A stretch of DNA of 6,260 nucleotides from JAFKKS01 sp039808325 (GCA_039808325.1 JBDHSU010000178.1:1-6260); one strand, 5' to 3'; counted from the first letter of the stretch, positions 1 to 6,260 are shown. A program made the numbers and translations. The notes: a model not told the origin generated them from the letters alone.

Positions 1-1297
1 CGGCCCGCAAATCGGCGTCGCCGATGCAGTCCAAAATGCTGCCGGCCAGCACCTTCCCCGCAGCGAGAATTCCCTTATGAGCGATGGAGCCAGCAAGCAT
101 TGCGCCGCCGCTCCAGTGATGGAAATGAACGTTGGGCACACTGCCGGGGAACCACAATCGCCCCATCGGCACCTTCCAGGAAATATCGCCACAGTCATTG
201 GACGACATCTCCGGTTCGTCCGGCCCGCGCATCGGCGAAAGCTCTGTTTTCAGGCCTTCTACCGTTACGCCCGCTGCTCGCTGCAGTTCGCGGGCAAACG
301 CAAGCTCTTCTGCTGTCCAGGTGGGCATGCCGACATCTCGCATATTGCGATCCAGGATATTGGCCAAGGCGCGGTTGCAGCGAGTCGGCCAAACGGCGCT
401 CTTGATGTCGACCGCTAGACTCGTCCGCGTCATCAGCGCCGCTCCATCAGCGATTTCCTTCGCGCGTTCGAATAGGCCTCGCGTTTCGCGAGCCGAAACT
501 CCGCGGAAGTACCACCACACGGCAGCCTTTTCCGTAATGACGTTTGGCTGACTGCCGCCATTAGTGATGACGCGATGAGCGCGCATCTCCGGCTTCATAT
601 GTTCTCGATGCTGAGCCATTCCTACGTCCATCAGAACGACGGCATCGAGTGCATCACGGCCAAGCCACGGCGTCAGGCCTGCATGCGATGTCTCGCCAGA
701 AAAGGTGAACTCCGCCGAAATGAGGGAGATCTGCGTCTGTCCAACTTCTGTGTAGAAGGCGTCGCGAATGTGGTTGTGGAAGGCGAGATCGACGTCATCA
801 AAATAACCGTCACGGACAAAATATGGGCGGCTGACGACCAGTTCCTCGCCCGGCGCGCCGAAAAGTTTCAGTCGACCAGGAATGCTGAGCAGGCGCATCG
901 CATGTTTCACAGCAAGCGCTGCGGCAATCATCACCGTCGCGTTGGCACAGTGCCCTTCGGCATGCCCGGGAGCACCCGGCACGATGGGAGCGTGCTTCGC
1001 GATCCCGGACCGCTGAGAGCCGCCCGGCGTCGCATCGTATTCCGCATGCAGTGCGACGACCGGGCCCTCTCCTGTCCCCCACGAAGCCATGAAGGCCGTT
1101 TCGAATCCTGACAAGCCCGAAGTTACGTCGAACCCAGCACGCTCCAGGGTGGATGTCAGAAGGGAAGCGGATTCGTATTCTTCCAGCGAGGGCTCGCCGT
1201 ACGAAAAAAGACAGTCGTTGAATTCGGTAATGACATTCCGATTGCGATCGATCCACTCACCAGCAAGCTTCTTTGCCTCCGCGACATTCACTGACAT
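1..1297 (-). CDS. M20-family amidohydrolase, AbgB-like (C-terminus cut by window edge)
   Basis: My translation of the minus strand is open from ATG 1297 to the window edge: 432 residues with no stop. Similar motifs in order to p-aminobenzoyl-glutamate hydrolase subunit B (AbgB) and related M20 metallohydrolases are: HAEYDATPGGSQ (residues 84-95, metal-site Asp 88), PGHAEGH (110-116), the catalytic Glu pair GAPGEE (147-152), FHNH (173-176), the dimerisation-domain stretch SHAGLTPWLGRDALDA (204-219), VITNGGSQPNV (243-253), and SIAHKG (404-409) with the last predicted metal His. The family hydrolyses amide bonds of N-acyl or aminobenzoyl amino acids in the cytoplasm using two metal ions. E. coli AbgB is about 480 residues, so perhaps 40-50 are missing here. 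The start is supported by GGAG five bases upstream. It follows the XRE regulator by 46 bases, so the two are probably co-transcribed. Odd point: the usual HGCGH metal motif reads HAEGH. The true substrate is unknown; family assignment is firm. Confidence 0.92.
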   Translation of the reverse strand, partial: MSVNVAEAKKLAGEWIDRNRNVITEFNDCLFSYGEPSLEEYESASLLTSTLERAGFDVTSGLSGFETAFMASWGTGEGPVVALHAEYDATPGGSQRSGIAKHAPIVPGAPGHAEGHCANATVMIAAALAVKHAMRLLSIPGRLKLFGAPGEELVVSRPYFVRDGYFDDVDLAFHNHIRDAFYTEVGQTQISLISAEFTFSGETSHAGLTPWLGRDALDAVVLMDVGMAQHREHMKPEMRAHRVITNGGSQPNVITEKAAVWWYFRGVSARETRGLFERAKEIADGAALMTRTSLAVDIKSAVWPTRCNRALANILDRNMRDVGMPTWTAEELAFARELQRAAGVTVEGLKTELSPMRGPDEPEMSSNDCGDISWKVPMGRLWFPGSVPNVHFHHWSGGAMLAGSIAHKGILAAGKVLAGSILDCIGDADLRA

Positions 1298-1302
1298 GTT
1301 GT

Positions 1303-1306
1303 CTCC
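1303..1306 (-). promoter_or_regulatory. Ribosome binding site of the M20 amidohydrolase
   Basis: The minus strand reads GGAG, then the five-base spacer ACAAC, then ATG at 1297. This decides the start, because the same frame stays open for 72 further codons upstream and holds an alternative ATG at 1459 that lacks a well-spaced Shine-Dalgarno sequence. The rest of the gap 1298-1343 shows nothing else; there is no terminator between the two genes. Confidence 0.7.
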
Positions 1307-1343
1307 GACATCACTTGTGCACCGGCAAACCGCTCGCCCTCCG

Positions 1344-2132
1344 TTAGGGAGTAGTTTTTGGCGCCATTCGACGATCGCGCGGCGCACCTGCGGCGCGGGG
1401 TGAGGCTGCGGATTTATGCGAAACAGCAGCTTGGGCACGCTGCGAAGGACCGAGTCCATCACGACCGGGCCTTGTTGATATCCATAAGACGCGACCGTTG
1501 CCGCTGCGGCACGTCATGGCATGTCCCATGTTGCTGTCGAAGTAAGCTCCGTCTCCAGGATTCAGCGTGACCGGTTCATAAAACTCGGTGTGCAGTTCGA
1601 TGCGTCCCTTGAGCACGTAGACGAACTCTTCTCCGTCATGGCGCACGAGCGGCCCAAACTCTTCCAGGCTGCGCAGCTCGATCTTTGTTACCAGCGGTAT
1701 GATCCGCTTCTTCGCGAGATCGGCGCAAAGCATTTCGTAGTCGTATTGGCCTGTCCGATATACTTCTCCCTTTCCTTTTCGCGTGACGGAGCGGCGGCCG
1801 TTCGGCGCAGAGTCATCGGTGCGCGACAACAAATGAGAGAGCTCGATGTCCAGCGCATCAGCAATCGTCACCATCTTGTCGAATGTGACCGCCAGACGCC
1901 CGTTCTCAATTTTCGAAAGGCCGGATACGGAAAAGCCCGTCCGCTCGACCATTTCCCGCAGCGTGAGCTTCTTGCCGACTCGCAACGCTCGAATATGGCT
2001 GCCAAGCCAATTGCGCGATTCACCCGGCGTGTGGGCCTTTCCTGAGTTCCGAGGCGATCGCCGAGCCTTACCCAGCGATATTTTATCGCTGCGCGATCTC
2101 TTTTGCCCTGACCCACGAGAATTCCGCTGCAC
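1344..2132 (-). CDS. XRE-family transcriptional regulator with C-terminal cupin domain
   Basis: A 262-residue DNA-binding regulator. Residues 1-40 are a basic, Ser/Arg/Lys-rich leader. Residues 43-103 form a five-helix XRE helix-turn-helix with recognition region SVSGLSKIENGR (68-79). A linker is followed by a cupin_2 beta-barrel (about 145-220) with RHDGEEFVYVLKG (164-176) and YFDSNMGHAM (197-206); H165, E169 and H204 sit where cupins bind a metal or ligand. Known relatives (the PuuR/SutR architecture) control amino acid, polyamine or sulfur-compound genes; the effector here is unknown. I chose GTG 2132 because AAGGAG lies six bases upstream; an in-frame TTG at 2153 adds seven residues but has no clear site. 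The gene is divergent from the transporter and upstream of the amidohydrolase, so it probably controls both and itself. Odd point: a 42-residue tail after the barrel (221-262) is rich in Ala, Arg, Ser and Pro and has no family resemblance I recognise. Confidence 0.9.
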   Translation of the reverse strand: MQRNSRGSGQKRSRSDKISLGKARRSPRNSGKAHTPGESRNWLGSHIRALRVGKKLTLREMVERTGFSVSGLSKIENGRLAVTFDKMVTIADALDIELSHLLSRTDDSAPNGRRSVTRKGKGEVYRTGQYDYEMLCADLAKKRIIPLVTKIELRSLEEFGPLVRHDGEEFVYVLKGRIELHTEFYEPVTLNPGDGAYFDSNMGHAMTCRSGNGRVLWISTRPGRDGLGPSQRAQAAVSHKSAASPRAAGAPRDRRMAPKTTP

Positions 2133-2138
2133 GCAACG

Positions 2139-2144
2139 CTCCTT
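2139..2144 (-). promoter_or_regulatory. Ribosome binding site of the XRE-cupin regulator
   Basis: The minus strand reads AAGGAG, six bases before GTG 2132. This near-consensus Shine-Dalgarno sequence lies inside the longer frame that begins at TTG 2153, so it argues for the shorter protein. Confidence 0.75.
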
Positions 2145-2160
2145 CGATCGCAATCGTGAG

Positions 2161-2245
2161 TTTCCATATTTGAAAACTTCTTCGCATTAAGACATATTGT
2201 ACGCTCGATGGAAATATGACACGTTTGCCCTTGGGGACGAATATG
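2161..2245. promoter_or_regulatory. Candidate operator: four CATATT hexamers in the divergent intergenic region
   Basis: CATATT occurs on the plus strand at 2165-2170 and 2193-2198, and on the minus strand (AATATG on plus) at 2213-2218 and 2240-2245. Spacing between neighbouring copies is 28, 20 and 27 bases, almost mirror-symmetric about position 2205. The first and third copies sit in a longer inverted pair: TTTCCAT (2161-2167) with ATGGAAA (2208-2214), and CATATTT (2165-2171) with AAATATG (2212-2218). The repeats flank and overlap the candidate transporter promoter, as expected for binding by the adjacent regulator. The link to that regulator is inference; an AT-rich spacer could produce some of this by chance. 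Confidence 0.45.
2170..2198 (+). promoter_or_regulatory. Candidate sigma70-type promoter of the transporter operon
   Basis: TTGAAA (2170-2175, five of six matches to the -35 consensus) is followed after 17 bases by CATATT (2193-2198, four of six matches to the -10). Transcription would begin near 2205, giving a leader of about 90 bases before ATG 2297. The leftward promoter is less clear: TACAAT on the minus strand (2196-2201) could be its -10, but I see no good -35 for it. Confidence 0.4.
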
Positions 2246-2286
2246 GGTGGTGCTTTCTTTGCTGCCTCAACAGCAACCGAAGCGTG

Positions 2287-2290
2287 GGAG
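2287..2290 (+). promoter_or_regulatory. Ribosome binding site of the solute-binding protein
   Basis: GGAG within a purine-rich run (2286-2294) lies six bases before ATG 2297. It supports starting the protein at its signal peptide instead of at the in-frame ATG 2216, which would put 27 non-signal residues ahead of it. Confidence 0.7.
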
Positions 2291-2296
2291 AGGGCT

Positions 2297-3835
2297 ATGA
2301 AGCTTGCGATCAAGGCTAGGATGCGTGCGGCCGCATTGACGGCGATTTTGGCGGCGTCGACCACGCTACTTGCTGGGCCCGCACTAGCCCAGAAGTCGAA
2401 AGATACGCTTCGGGTGATCACTTCCGAGCCAACGTCCTCGCTCGATTATTATAAGGGCGCGGAGCGCATGAACATCATCATGTCGCACCACCTGTTCGAT
2501 ACCCTTATTTACAAGGACGTGAAGACGGGCGAATTCGTCCCTGCGCTGGCGGAGAGCTACAAGGTTGTCGACGGGAAGACGATCGACTTCGTTATCCGTC
2601 AGGGAGTCAAGTTCCACAACGGCGAGACGATGACTGCGGACGATGTCGTCTACACGCTCAATAAGGTCTCGGATCCAAATTTTGGCGCGCTTTACCAGAT
2701 CGCGGTGCAGTGGATCGATCATGCTGAAAAGCTCGATAGCACGCACGTTCGCCTGCATATGAAAAAGGCTAGTCCGGTTGCCCTCGAGTGGCTCGCCGGA
2801 TTTCTCCCAATCTATCCGAAGGCATACTACGAGAAGGTGGGCTCAGCGGGAATGGCGGTGCGCCCCATCGGTACCGGGCCGTATCGTCTTGAAAGCGCCG
2901 ATCCGGGGACCCATTGGACACTGAAGCGCTTCGCCGATCATTACAAGGGCAGCCCGAAAGGCAACGCGATCGGCACGATCGACATCCGTCTCATGACGGA
3001 AATGAATACTCAGTTGACGGAAATGCTTACGGGTGGGGCGGACTTCATCTGGGGCTTCCCGCCCGACGTGGCGAGCCGCATGAAGGGACGCCCGGGGGTC
3101 GCGGTCAACAATGTACCAATTCTGCGCATCGTTTACATGCTCGTGAATCTCCAGAAAGAGTCTCCCATCAAAGACGTGCGGGTGCGTCGCGCGATCATGC
3201 ACGCGATCAACCGCGAAAAGATCATGCAAACCTTCGTGGGCAGCGGATCCCAGGTTATCAACTCACCCTGCAATCCCGTTCAGTTCGGCTGCAAAACCGA
3301 CGTCACCCGATACGACTACGATCCGGCAAAGGCACGCGCGCTCCTTGCCGAAGCCGGATACAAGGACGGCTTCACGCTTCCGATGATGGTTGGCATCAAT
3401 GTCACGACCGGCCGCTCCATTCAGGAGGCGATCATGTCGGACCTTGCCGCTGTCGGCATCAAAATGGAAGTGACCGCGCAGCATTGGGCTCCCGCGCGCG
3501 AGAGTTGGATCGGCAAAAACTATCCAATGATGCTCATGGCCTGGGGATCTTGGGGCATCTCGGACGTCGCGATGATGACCAGCGAGTTCTTTAACGGCAA
3601 CGAAGTCGATCTCGTGAAGGACAAGAAAGTGGTCTCCCTCATTCGGCAAGGCGACCAGGAGATCGACCGCGATAGGCGCAAGGCTGCCTACGGAGAGGCA
3701 ATCAGCCGCATTGCCGATCAAGCCTACTTCATCCCGCTTTGGACGTACAACGTGAACTACGCCATGAATAAAGATCTCAATATGACGATCCAGCCGGACG
3801 AAATCGCCCGTTTTTTCAATGCTACCTGGAAATAA
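2297..3835 (+). CDS. Periplasmic substrate-binding protein of a peptide-type ABC transporter (SBP family 5)
   Basis: A 512-residue secreted binding protein of the OppA/DppA/NikA class (SBP_bac_5). It would capture the substrate in the periplasm and deliver it to the permeases encoded next. Residues 1-31 are a Sec signal peptide: basic MKLAIKARMR, a hydrophobic core and the AXA-type site ALA before Q32; there is no lipobox Cys. Family hallmarks are FVPALAESYKV (80-90), the signature around FVIRQGVKFHNGETMTADDV (98-117), GTGPYRLES (192-200), DVRVRRAIMHAINREKI (293-309) and YDYDPAKARALLAEAGY (339-355). Length is typical for the family. Cys 325 and Cys 332 in the PCNPVQFGC stretch (324-332) are the only cysteines of the mature protein and could form a disulfide. 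It is the first gene of the rightward operon, directly after the divergent promoter. Substrate could be a di- or oligopeptide, an opine-like or N-acyl amino acid, or another compound; the family covers all of these. Confidence 0.95.
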   Translation: MKLAIKARMRAAALTAILAASTTLLAGPALAQKSKDTLRVITSEPTSSLDYYKGAERMNIIMSHHLFDTLIYKDVKTGEFVPALAESYKVVDGKTIDFVIRQGVKFHNGETMTADDVVYTLNKVSDPNFGALYQIAVQWIDHAEKLDSTHVRLHMKKASPVALEWLAGFLPIYPKAYYEKVGSAGMAVRPIGTGPYRLESADPGTHWTLKRFADHYKGSPKGNAIGTIDIRLMTEMNTQLTEMLTGGADFIWGFPPDVASRMKGRPGVAVNNVPILRIVYMLVNLQKESPIKDVRVRRAIMHAINREKIMQTFVGSGSQVINSPCNPVQFGCKTDVTRYDYDPAKARALLAEAGYKDGFTLPMMVGINVTTGRSIQEAIMSDLAAVGIKMEVTAQHWAPARESWIGKNYPMMLMAWGSWGISDVAMMTSEFFNGNEVDLVKDKKVVSLIRQGDQEIDRDRRKAAYGEAISRIADQAYFIPLWTYNVNYAMNKDLNMTIQPDEIARFFNATWK

Positions 3836-3838
3836 ATT

Positions 3839-3873
3839 AGGCAGGCCGAGGTCTTGGCGACTCCGGCCTGCCT
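3839..3873 (+). other. Intercistronic stem-loop without T-run
   Basis: AGGCAGGCCG (3839-3848) pairs perfectly with CGGCCTGCCT (3864-3873). After one A-C mismatch and one G-T pair, the stem continues with GTC/GAC and closes on the loop TTGGC (3854-3858). It begins three bases after the binding-protein stop codon. No T-run follows, so it is unlikely to be a full intrinsic terminator. In many ABC operons such hairpins protect the 3' end of the binding-protein mRNA, or attenuate, so that binding protein exceeds permease; that role is inferred here. Confidence 0.7.
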
Positions 3874-3889
3874 CGGAGGCCCGTGACGG

Positions 3890-4807
3890 ATGCTCGTTTA
3901 CGCGGTGAAACGGATCGCATTGGCGCTGGCTGTCGGCGCCTTCGTTTCTGCGCTGAGTTTCTTTCTTCTCTACGCGGCGGGGGACCCTGCAACCGCGATT
4001 CTGGGACCCTCAGCGACGCAAGTCGACATCGATAACGTCCGGCGCCTTTATGGGTTTGATCGTCCTGTTATCATCCAATACATCGATTGGCTTTGGCGGG
4101 CACTGCAGGGGAATTTCGGGTGGAGTTACTTCCTGAGAATTCCGGTAGAGACCGTTCTTGAACAACGATTGCCGGTGACGTTCCTCCTGGGTGCCTGCTC
4201 CATCATCTTTGCACTTGTGCTCGCCATTCCTCTCGGCATCGCGGCCGCACTGAAACCAAACAGTTTCGTCGATCGATGCGCGCTGTTTCTTGCCGTTGCT
4301 GGGCAAGCCATGCCGAGCTTCTGGTTTGCGCTGATGCTGATTTCGACCTTCAGCGTTTCCTACGCGATATTGCCCGTATCCGGCTCAGAGACATGGCGGC
4401 ACTTTGTGCTTCCCACCATCGTCCTCGGCTACTATGCCATGCCGGCGATCATGCGTTTGACGCGCTCAAACATGATCGACGTGCTCGGCTCCGACTATAT
4501 CCGAACGGCTCGCTCCAAAGGCCTAAGTTCGGCACAGATTGTCTTCAAGCATGCCTTGCGCAACGCAATCGTACCGGTCATCAGCCTCACTGCAGCACAA
4601 TTCGGATTCATGCTTGCGGGTTCGGTAGTCGTGGAATCGGTTTTCGCCATCCAAGGGGCTGGACGGCTGGCCTGGGAATCGATCATGCGGGGCGATATTC
4701 CGACCATGCAGGCCATCATCCTGGTATTCTCCATGACCTACGTCCTGCTCACGCTTCTCGCCGATCTGCTGAATGCGTGGCTCAATCCGCGCATGAGGCT
4801 CGGATGA
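3890..4807 (+). CDS. ABC transporter permease, DppB/OppB type
   Basis: A 305-residue inner-membrane subunit that forms half of the translocation channel for the substrate brought by the binding protein. Hydrophobic segments lie at about residues 9-30, 97-120, 131-158, 172-190, 228-253 and 273-297, matching the six-helix DppB fold. Family marks include LYGFDRPVIIQYIDWL (53-68), GNFGWSY (74-80), the EAA loop that docks on the ATPase (DYIRTARSKGLS, 202-213, continuing into FKHALRNAIVPV to 230) and VESVFAIQGAGRL (248-260). GGAGG (3875-3879) lies ten bases before the ATG, just after the hairpin. The stop overlaps the start of the next permease by four bases, which implies translational coupling. 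The length is normal and no defect is seen. Confidence 0.95.
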   Translation: MLVYAVKRIALALAVGAFVSALSFFLLYAAGDPATAILGPSATQVDIDNVRRLYGFDRPVIIQYIDWLWRALQGNFGWSYFLRIPVETVLEQRLPVTFLLGACSIIFALVLAIPLGIAAALKPNSFVDRCALFLAVAGQAMPSFWFALMLISTFSVSYAILPVSGSETWRHFVLPTIVLGYYAMPAIMRLTRSNMIDVLGSDYIRTARSKGLSSAQIVFKHALRNAIVPVISLTAAQFGFMLAGSVVVESVFAIQGAGRLAWESIMRGDIPTMQAIILVFSMTYVLLTLLADLLNAWLNPRMRLG

Positions 4808-5706
4808 GCACGGAGCTTGACTATCGGACAATCGACGACGTATCGGGGCCCTCCCCGCGCACGGTCCTGCTACGGCAGTCCGTGCGTCATGCGGGTCTCA
4901 TGATCGGCCTCGTCATTCTGGGCGTCGTTGTGATCATGGCACTTTTCGCGAACGTAATCGCGCCGCACGATCCGTTGGCGCAAAATCTGGATGCACGCTT
5001 TATTCCTCCCTTTTGGATGGAAGGTGGCTCCTGGACGCATATTTTCGGCACCGACCATCTCGGGCGGGACTATTTCAGCCGCATCGTCTATGGCGCCCGC
5101 ATATCTCTCGTCATCGGCATTTCCGTAGCATGCATTGCCGCAATGATAGGCGTCACACTCGGTGTCGCCTCCGGATATTTCGGCGGCTATGTCGATTTGG
5201 CGATTACCTTCTTGATCACAGCACGGCTGGCTGTTCCCGTCATTCTCGTCGCGCTTGCGGTCGCTGCTTTATATGGAAGCTCGGTCAAGACACTCATCAT
5301 CATCCTGGGCTTGTTGCTCTGGGACCGGTACGCGATCGTCATGCGCGCGAGCGTGCAGCAGATCCGTGAGCTCGATTACGTGCAGGCTGCCAAGATCCAA
5401 GGATGCTCGACCCTACGTATTCTTGCCGCGGAAGTTCTCCCCAACTTGCTCAATAATCTGATCGTCATTGCCACACTGGAAATGGCACACGCCATCATCC
5501 TTGAGGCGGCGCTCTCGTTCCTCGGGCTAGGAGTGCAGCCTCCCCTGCCCTCATGGGGACTGATGGTTTCCGAAGGGCGCGAGCAGATTCTTTTCGATTC
5601 CTGGCTCATCGCGATTCCAGGAGCGTTTCTTTTTATACTGGTCCTTGCCATCAACCTCGTCGGCGATGGACTGCGCGACGTTCTTGCGCCCGATTCCCGG
5701 GCCTGA
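4804..5706 (+). CDS. ABC transporter permease, DppC/OppC type
   Basis: A 300-residue partner permease that pairs with the DppB-type subunit in the inner membrane. Residues 1-28 are a polar cytoplasmic leader and the first membrane helix is at about 30-52. The OppC-type linker follows, with APHDPLAQNL (53-62) and IFGTDHLGRDYFSRIVYGAR (80-99). More helices lie near 100-125, 132-157, 161-180, 215-240 and 267-290. The EAA loop runs from DYVQAAKIQG (191-200) to LPN (212-214), and SFLGLGVQPPLPSWG (238-252) is a family hallmark. ATG 4804 overlaps the preceding stop (ATGA) and has GAGG at 4795-4798. The same frame runs open upstream to 4276, but that part lies over the preceding permease and is not homologous. 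In the EAA loop the usual ALGAS reads IQGCS, a mild variation. Confidence 0.95.
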   Translation: MSTELDYRTIDDVSGPSPRTVLLRQSVRHAGLMIGLVILGVVVIMALFANVIAPHDPLAQNLDARFIPPFWMEGGSWTHIFGTDHLGRDYFSRIVYGARISLVIGISVACIAAMIGVTLGVASGYFGGYVDLAITFLITARLAVPVILVALAVAALYGSSVKTLIIILGLLLWDRYAIVMRASVQQIRELDYVQAAKIQGCSTLRILAAEVLPNLLNNLIVIATLEMAHAIILEAALSFLGLGVQPPLPSWGLMVSEGREQILFDSWLIAIPGAFLFILVLAINLVGDGLRDVLAPDSRA

Positions 5707-5715
5707 GGACAACCG

Positions 5716-6260
5716 ATGGCCATGCTGCAAGTAGAGGATCTCTGCGTCGATATCCCTACGGCCGCGGGCACGCTGCACGCTGTGCGCAATGTCAGCTTCG
5801 AGATTGCGGCGGGCGAAACGGTATGCATCGTTGGCGAGTCCGGATGTGGCAAGTCCCTCACCTCGCTCACACTCATGGGCCTACTGCCGTCCAAGGCAAA
5901 GGTTCGGGCAACTCGCATGAGTTTCGAGGGGCACAATCTCGCCGTCATGCGCGTCAGAGAACGATCCCGTCTGAGCGGCCGCCGCATGGCGATGATTTTT
6001 CAAGAACCGATGACGTCGCTCAACCCGGCGCTGACGATCGGCGACCAGCTCTGCGAGGCGCACATGCGCCATATCGCGAAAGGGCGAGACGAAGCTAAAA
6101 AGCGTGCCGTCTTCCTTCTGGACCGCGTCGGCATTTCCGGTGCCGCGACGCGCATGCTTCAGTATCCCCACGAGCTCTCCGGCGGCCTTCGCCAGCGCGT
6201 CATGATCGCCATGGCGCTGATGTGCAATCCATCATTTCTCGTCGCAGACGAACCGACGAC
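5716..6260 (+). CDS. ABC transporter ATP-binding protein, DppD/OppD type (cut by window edge)
   Basis: The first 181 residues of a cytoplasmic ATPase that powers import by the two permeases. Visible motifs: Walker A GESGCGKS (40-47), Q-loop FQEPMTSLNP (95-104, typical of the peptide-transporter branch), ABC signature LSGGLRQRV (154-162, where LSGGMRQRV or LSGGQRQRV is usual), and Walker B FLVADEP (174-180) with catalytic Glu 179. The window ends right after this, so the H-loop and the C-terminal oligopeptide-transporter extension are not seen; full-length relatives have about 320-350 residues, or about 550 where DppD and DppF are fused. GAGG (5705-5708) overlaps the preceding stop codon and lies seven bases before ATG 5716; an in-frame ATG at 5722 is a less well-spaced alternative. 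A second ATPase (DppF/OppF type), or a fusion, is expected beyond the window. Confidence 0.95.
   Translation, partial: MAMLQVEDLCVDIPTAAGTLHAVRNVSFEIAAGETVCIVGESGCGKSLTSLTLMGLLPSKAKVRATRMSFEGHNLAVMRVRERSRLSGRRMAMIFQEPMTSLNPALTIGDQLCEAHMRHIAKGRDEAKKRAVFLLDRVGISGAATRMLQYPHELSGGLRQRVMIAMALMCNPSFLVADEPT

Noticed and set aside
77..1111. Several plus-strand open frames (77-418, 132-551, 575-1111) opposite the amidohydrolase
   Set aside because: They are antisense to a continuous frame with full M20 motifs, and their translations are Arg/His/Cys-rich with no recognisable domain.
810..1256. Minus-strand frame of 148 residues within the amidohydrolase region
   Set aside because: It is out of frame with the M20 reading and resembles no family; it is a shadow of the real gene.
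2053..2062. Perfect palindrome GGCGATCGCC
   Set aside because: It lies inside the regulator's coding sequence, occurs once, and such GC-rich palindromes are common by chance at this base composition.
2133..2153. TTG start adding seven residues to the regulator
   Set aside because: A near-consensus AAGGAG lies inside this segment, six bases before GTG 2132, so the shorter start is better supported.
2914..3594. Second plus-strand frame (226 residues) within the binding-protein gene
   Set aside because: It is overlapped fully by a frame with clear SBP family 5 signatures, and its translation is Arg/His-rich without domain similarity.
3839..3889. Rho-independent terminator after the binding-protein gene
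   Set aside because: The stem is strong but no T-run follows, and the permease ribosome binding site begins two bases after it; read-through into the operon is more likely.
4276..4803. Long N-terminal extension of the DppC-type permease frame
   Set aside because: This stretch is the off-frame reading of the DppB-type gene. The OppC-like protein begins at ATG 4804, with its own ribosome binding site and an ATGA overlap.

Overview
The window reads as part of a bacterial chromosome or large replicon, probably from an alphaproteobacterium of the Rhizobiales type. That placement is inference. It rests on the fairly high GC content, the GC-rich third codon positions and the gene set (cupin-type XRE regulator, AbgB-like M20 amidohydrolase, peptide/nickel-type ABC transporter). 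No rRNA, tRNA, CRISPR array, insertion sequence or phage gene is visible, and coding density is high.

Layout: two genes point left and four point right from one divergent intergenic region (about 2133-2296). Leftward: an XRE-family regulator with a C-terminal cupin domain (2132 to 1344), then an M20-family amidohydrolase of the AbgB type (1297 to beyond position 1, so its C-terminus is missing). Rightward: a family-5 periplasmic solute-binding protein (2297-3835), a DppB-type permease (3890-4807), a DppC-type permease (4804-5706, ATGA overlap with the previous gene) and a DppD/OppD-type ATPase (5716 to beyond 6260, cut inside Walker B). A strong stem-loop without a T-run lies between the binding-protein gene and the first permease. 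The divergent region holds a sigma70-like promoter candidate and four copies of the hexamer CATATT in a nearly mirror-symmetric arrangement, a possible operator for the regulator.

How it may work together (inference): the binding protein captures a peptide-like or N-acyl/amide-linked amino acid compound in the periplasm, the permease/ATPase complex imports it, and the cytoplasmic amidohydrolase cleaves its amide bond. The regulator, whose cupin domain may sense a ligand, would control both arms from the shared region. The substrate cannot be read from the sequence. This is a fairly standard accessory uptake-and-hydrolysis locus. I see no clear sign of a wholly new system; the items most worth checking are the repeated hexamers, the altered metal-site motif of the amidohydrolase, and the overlapping open frame at the regulator/amidohydrolase junction.
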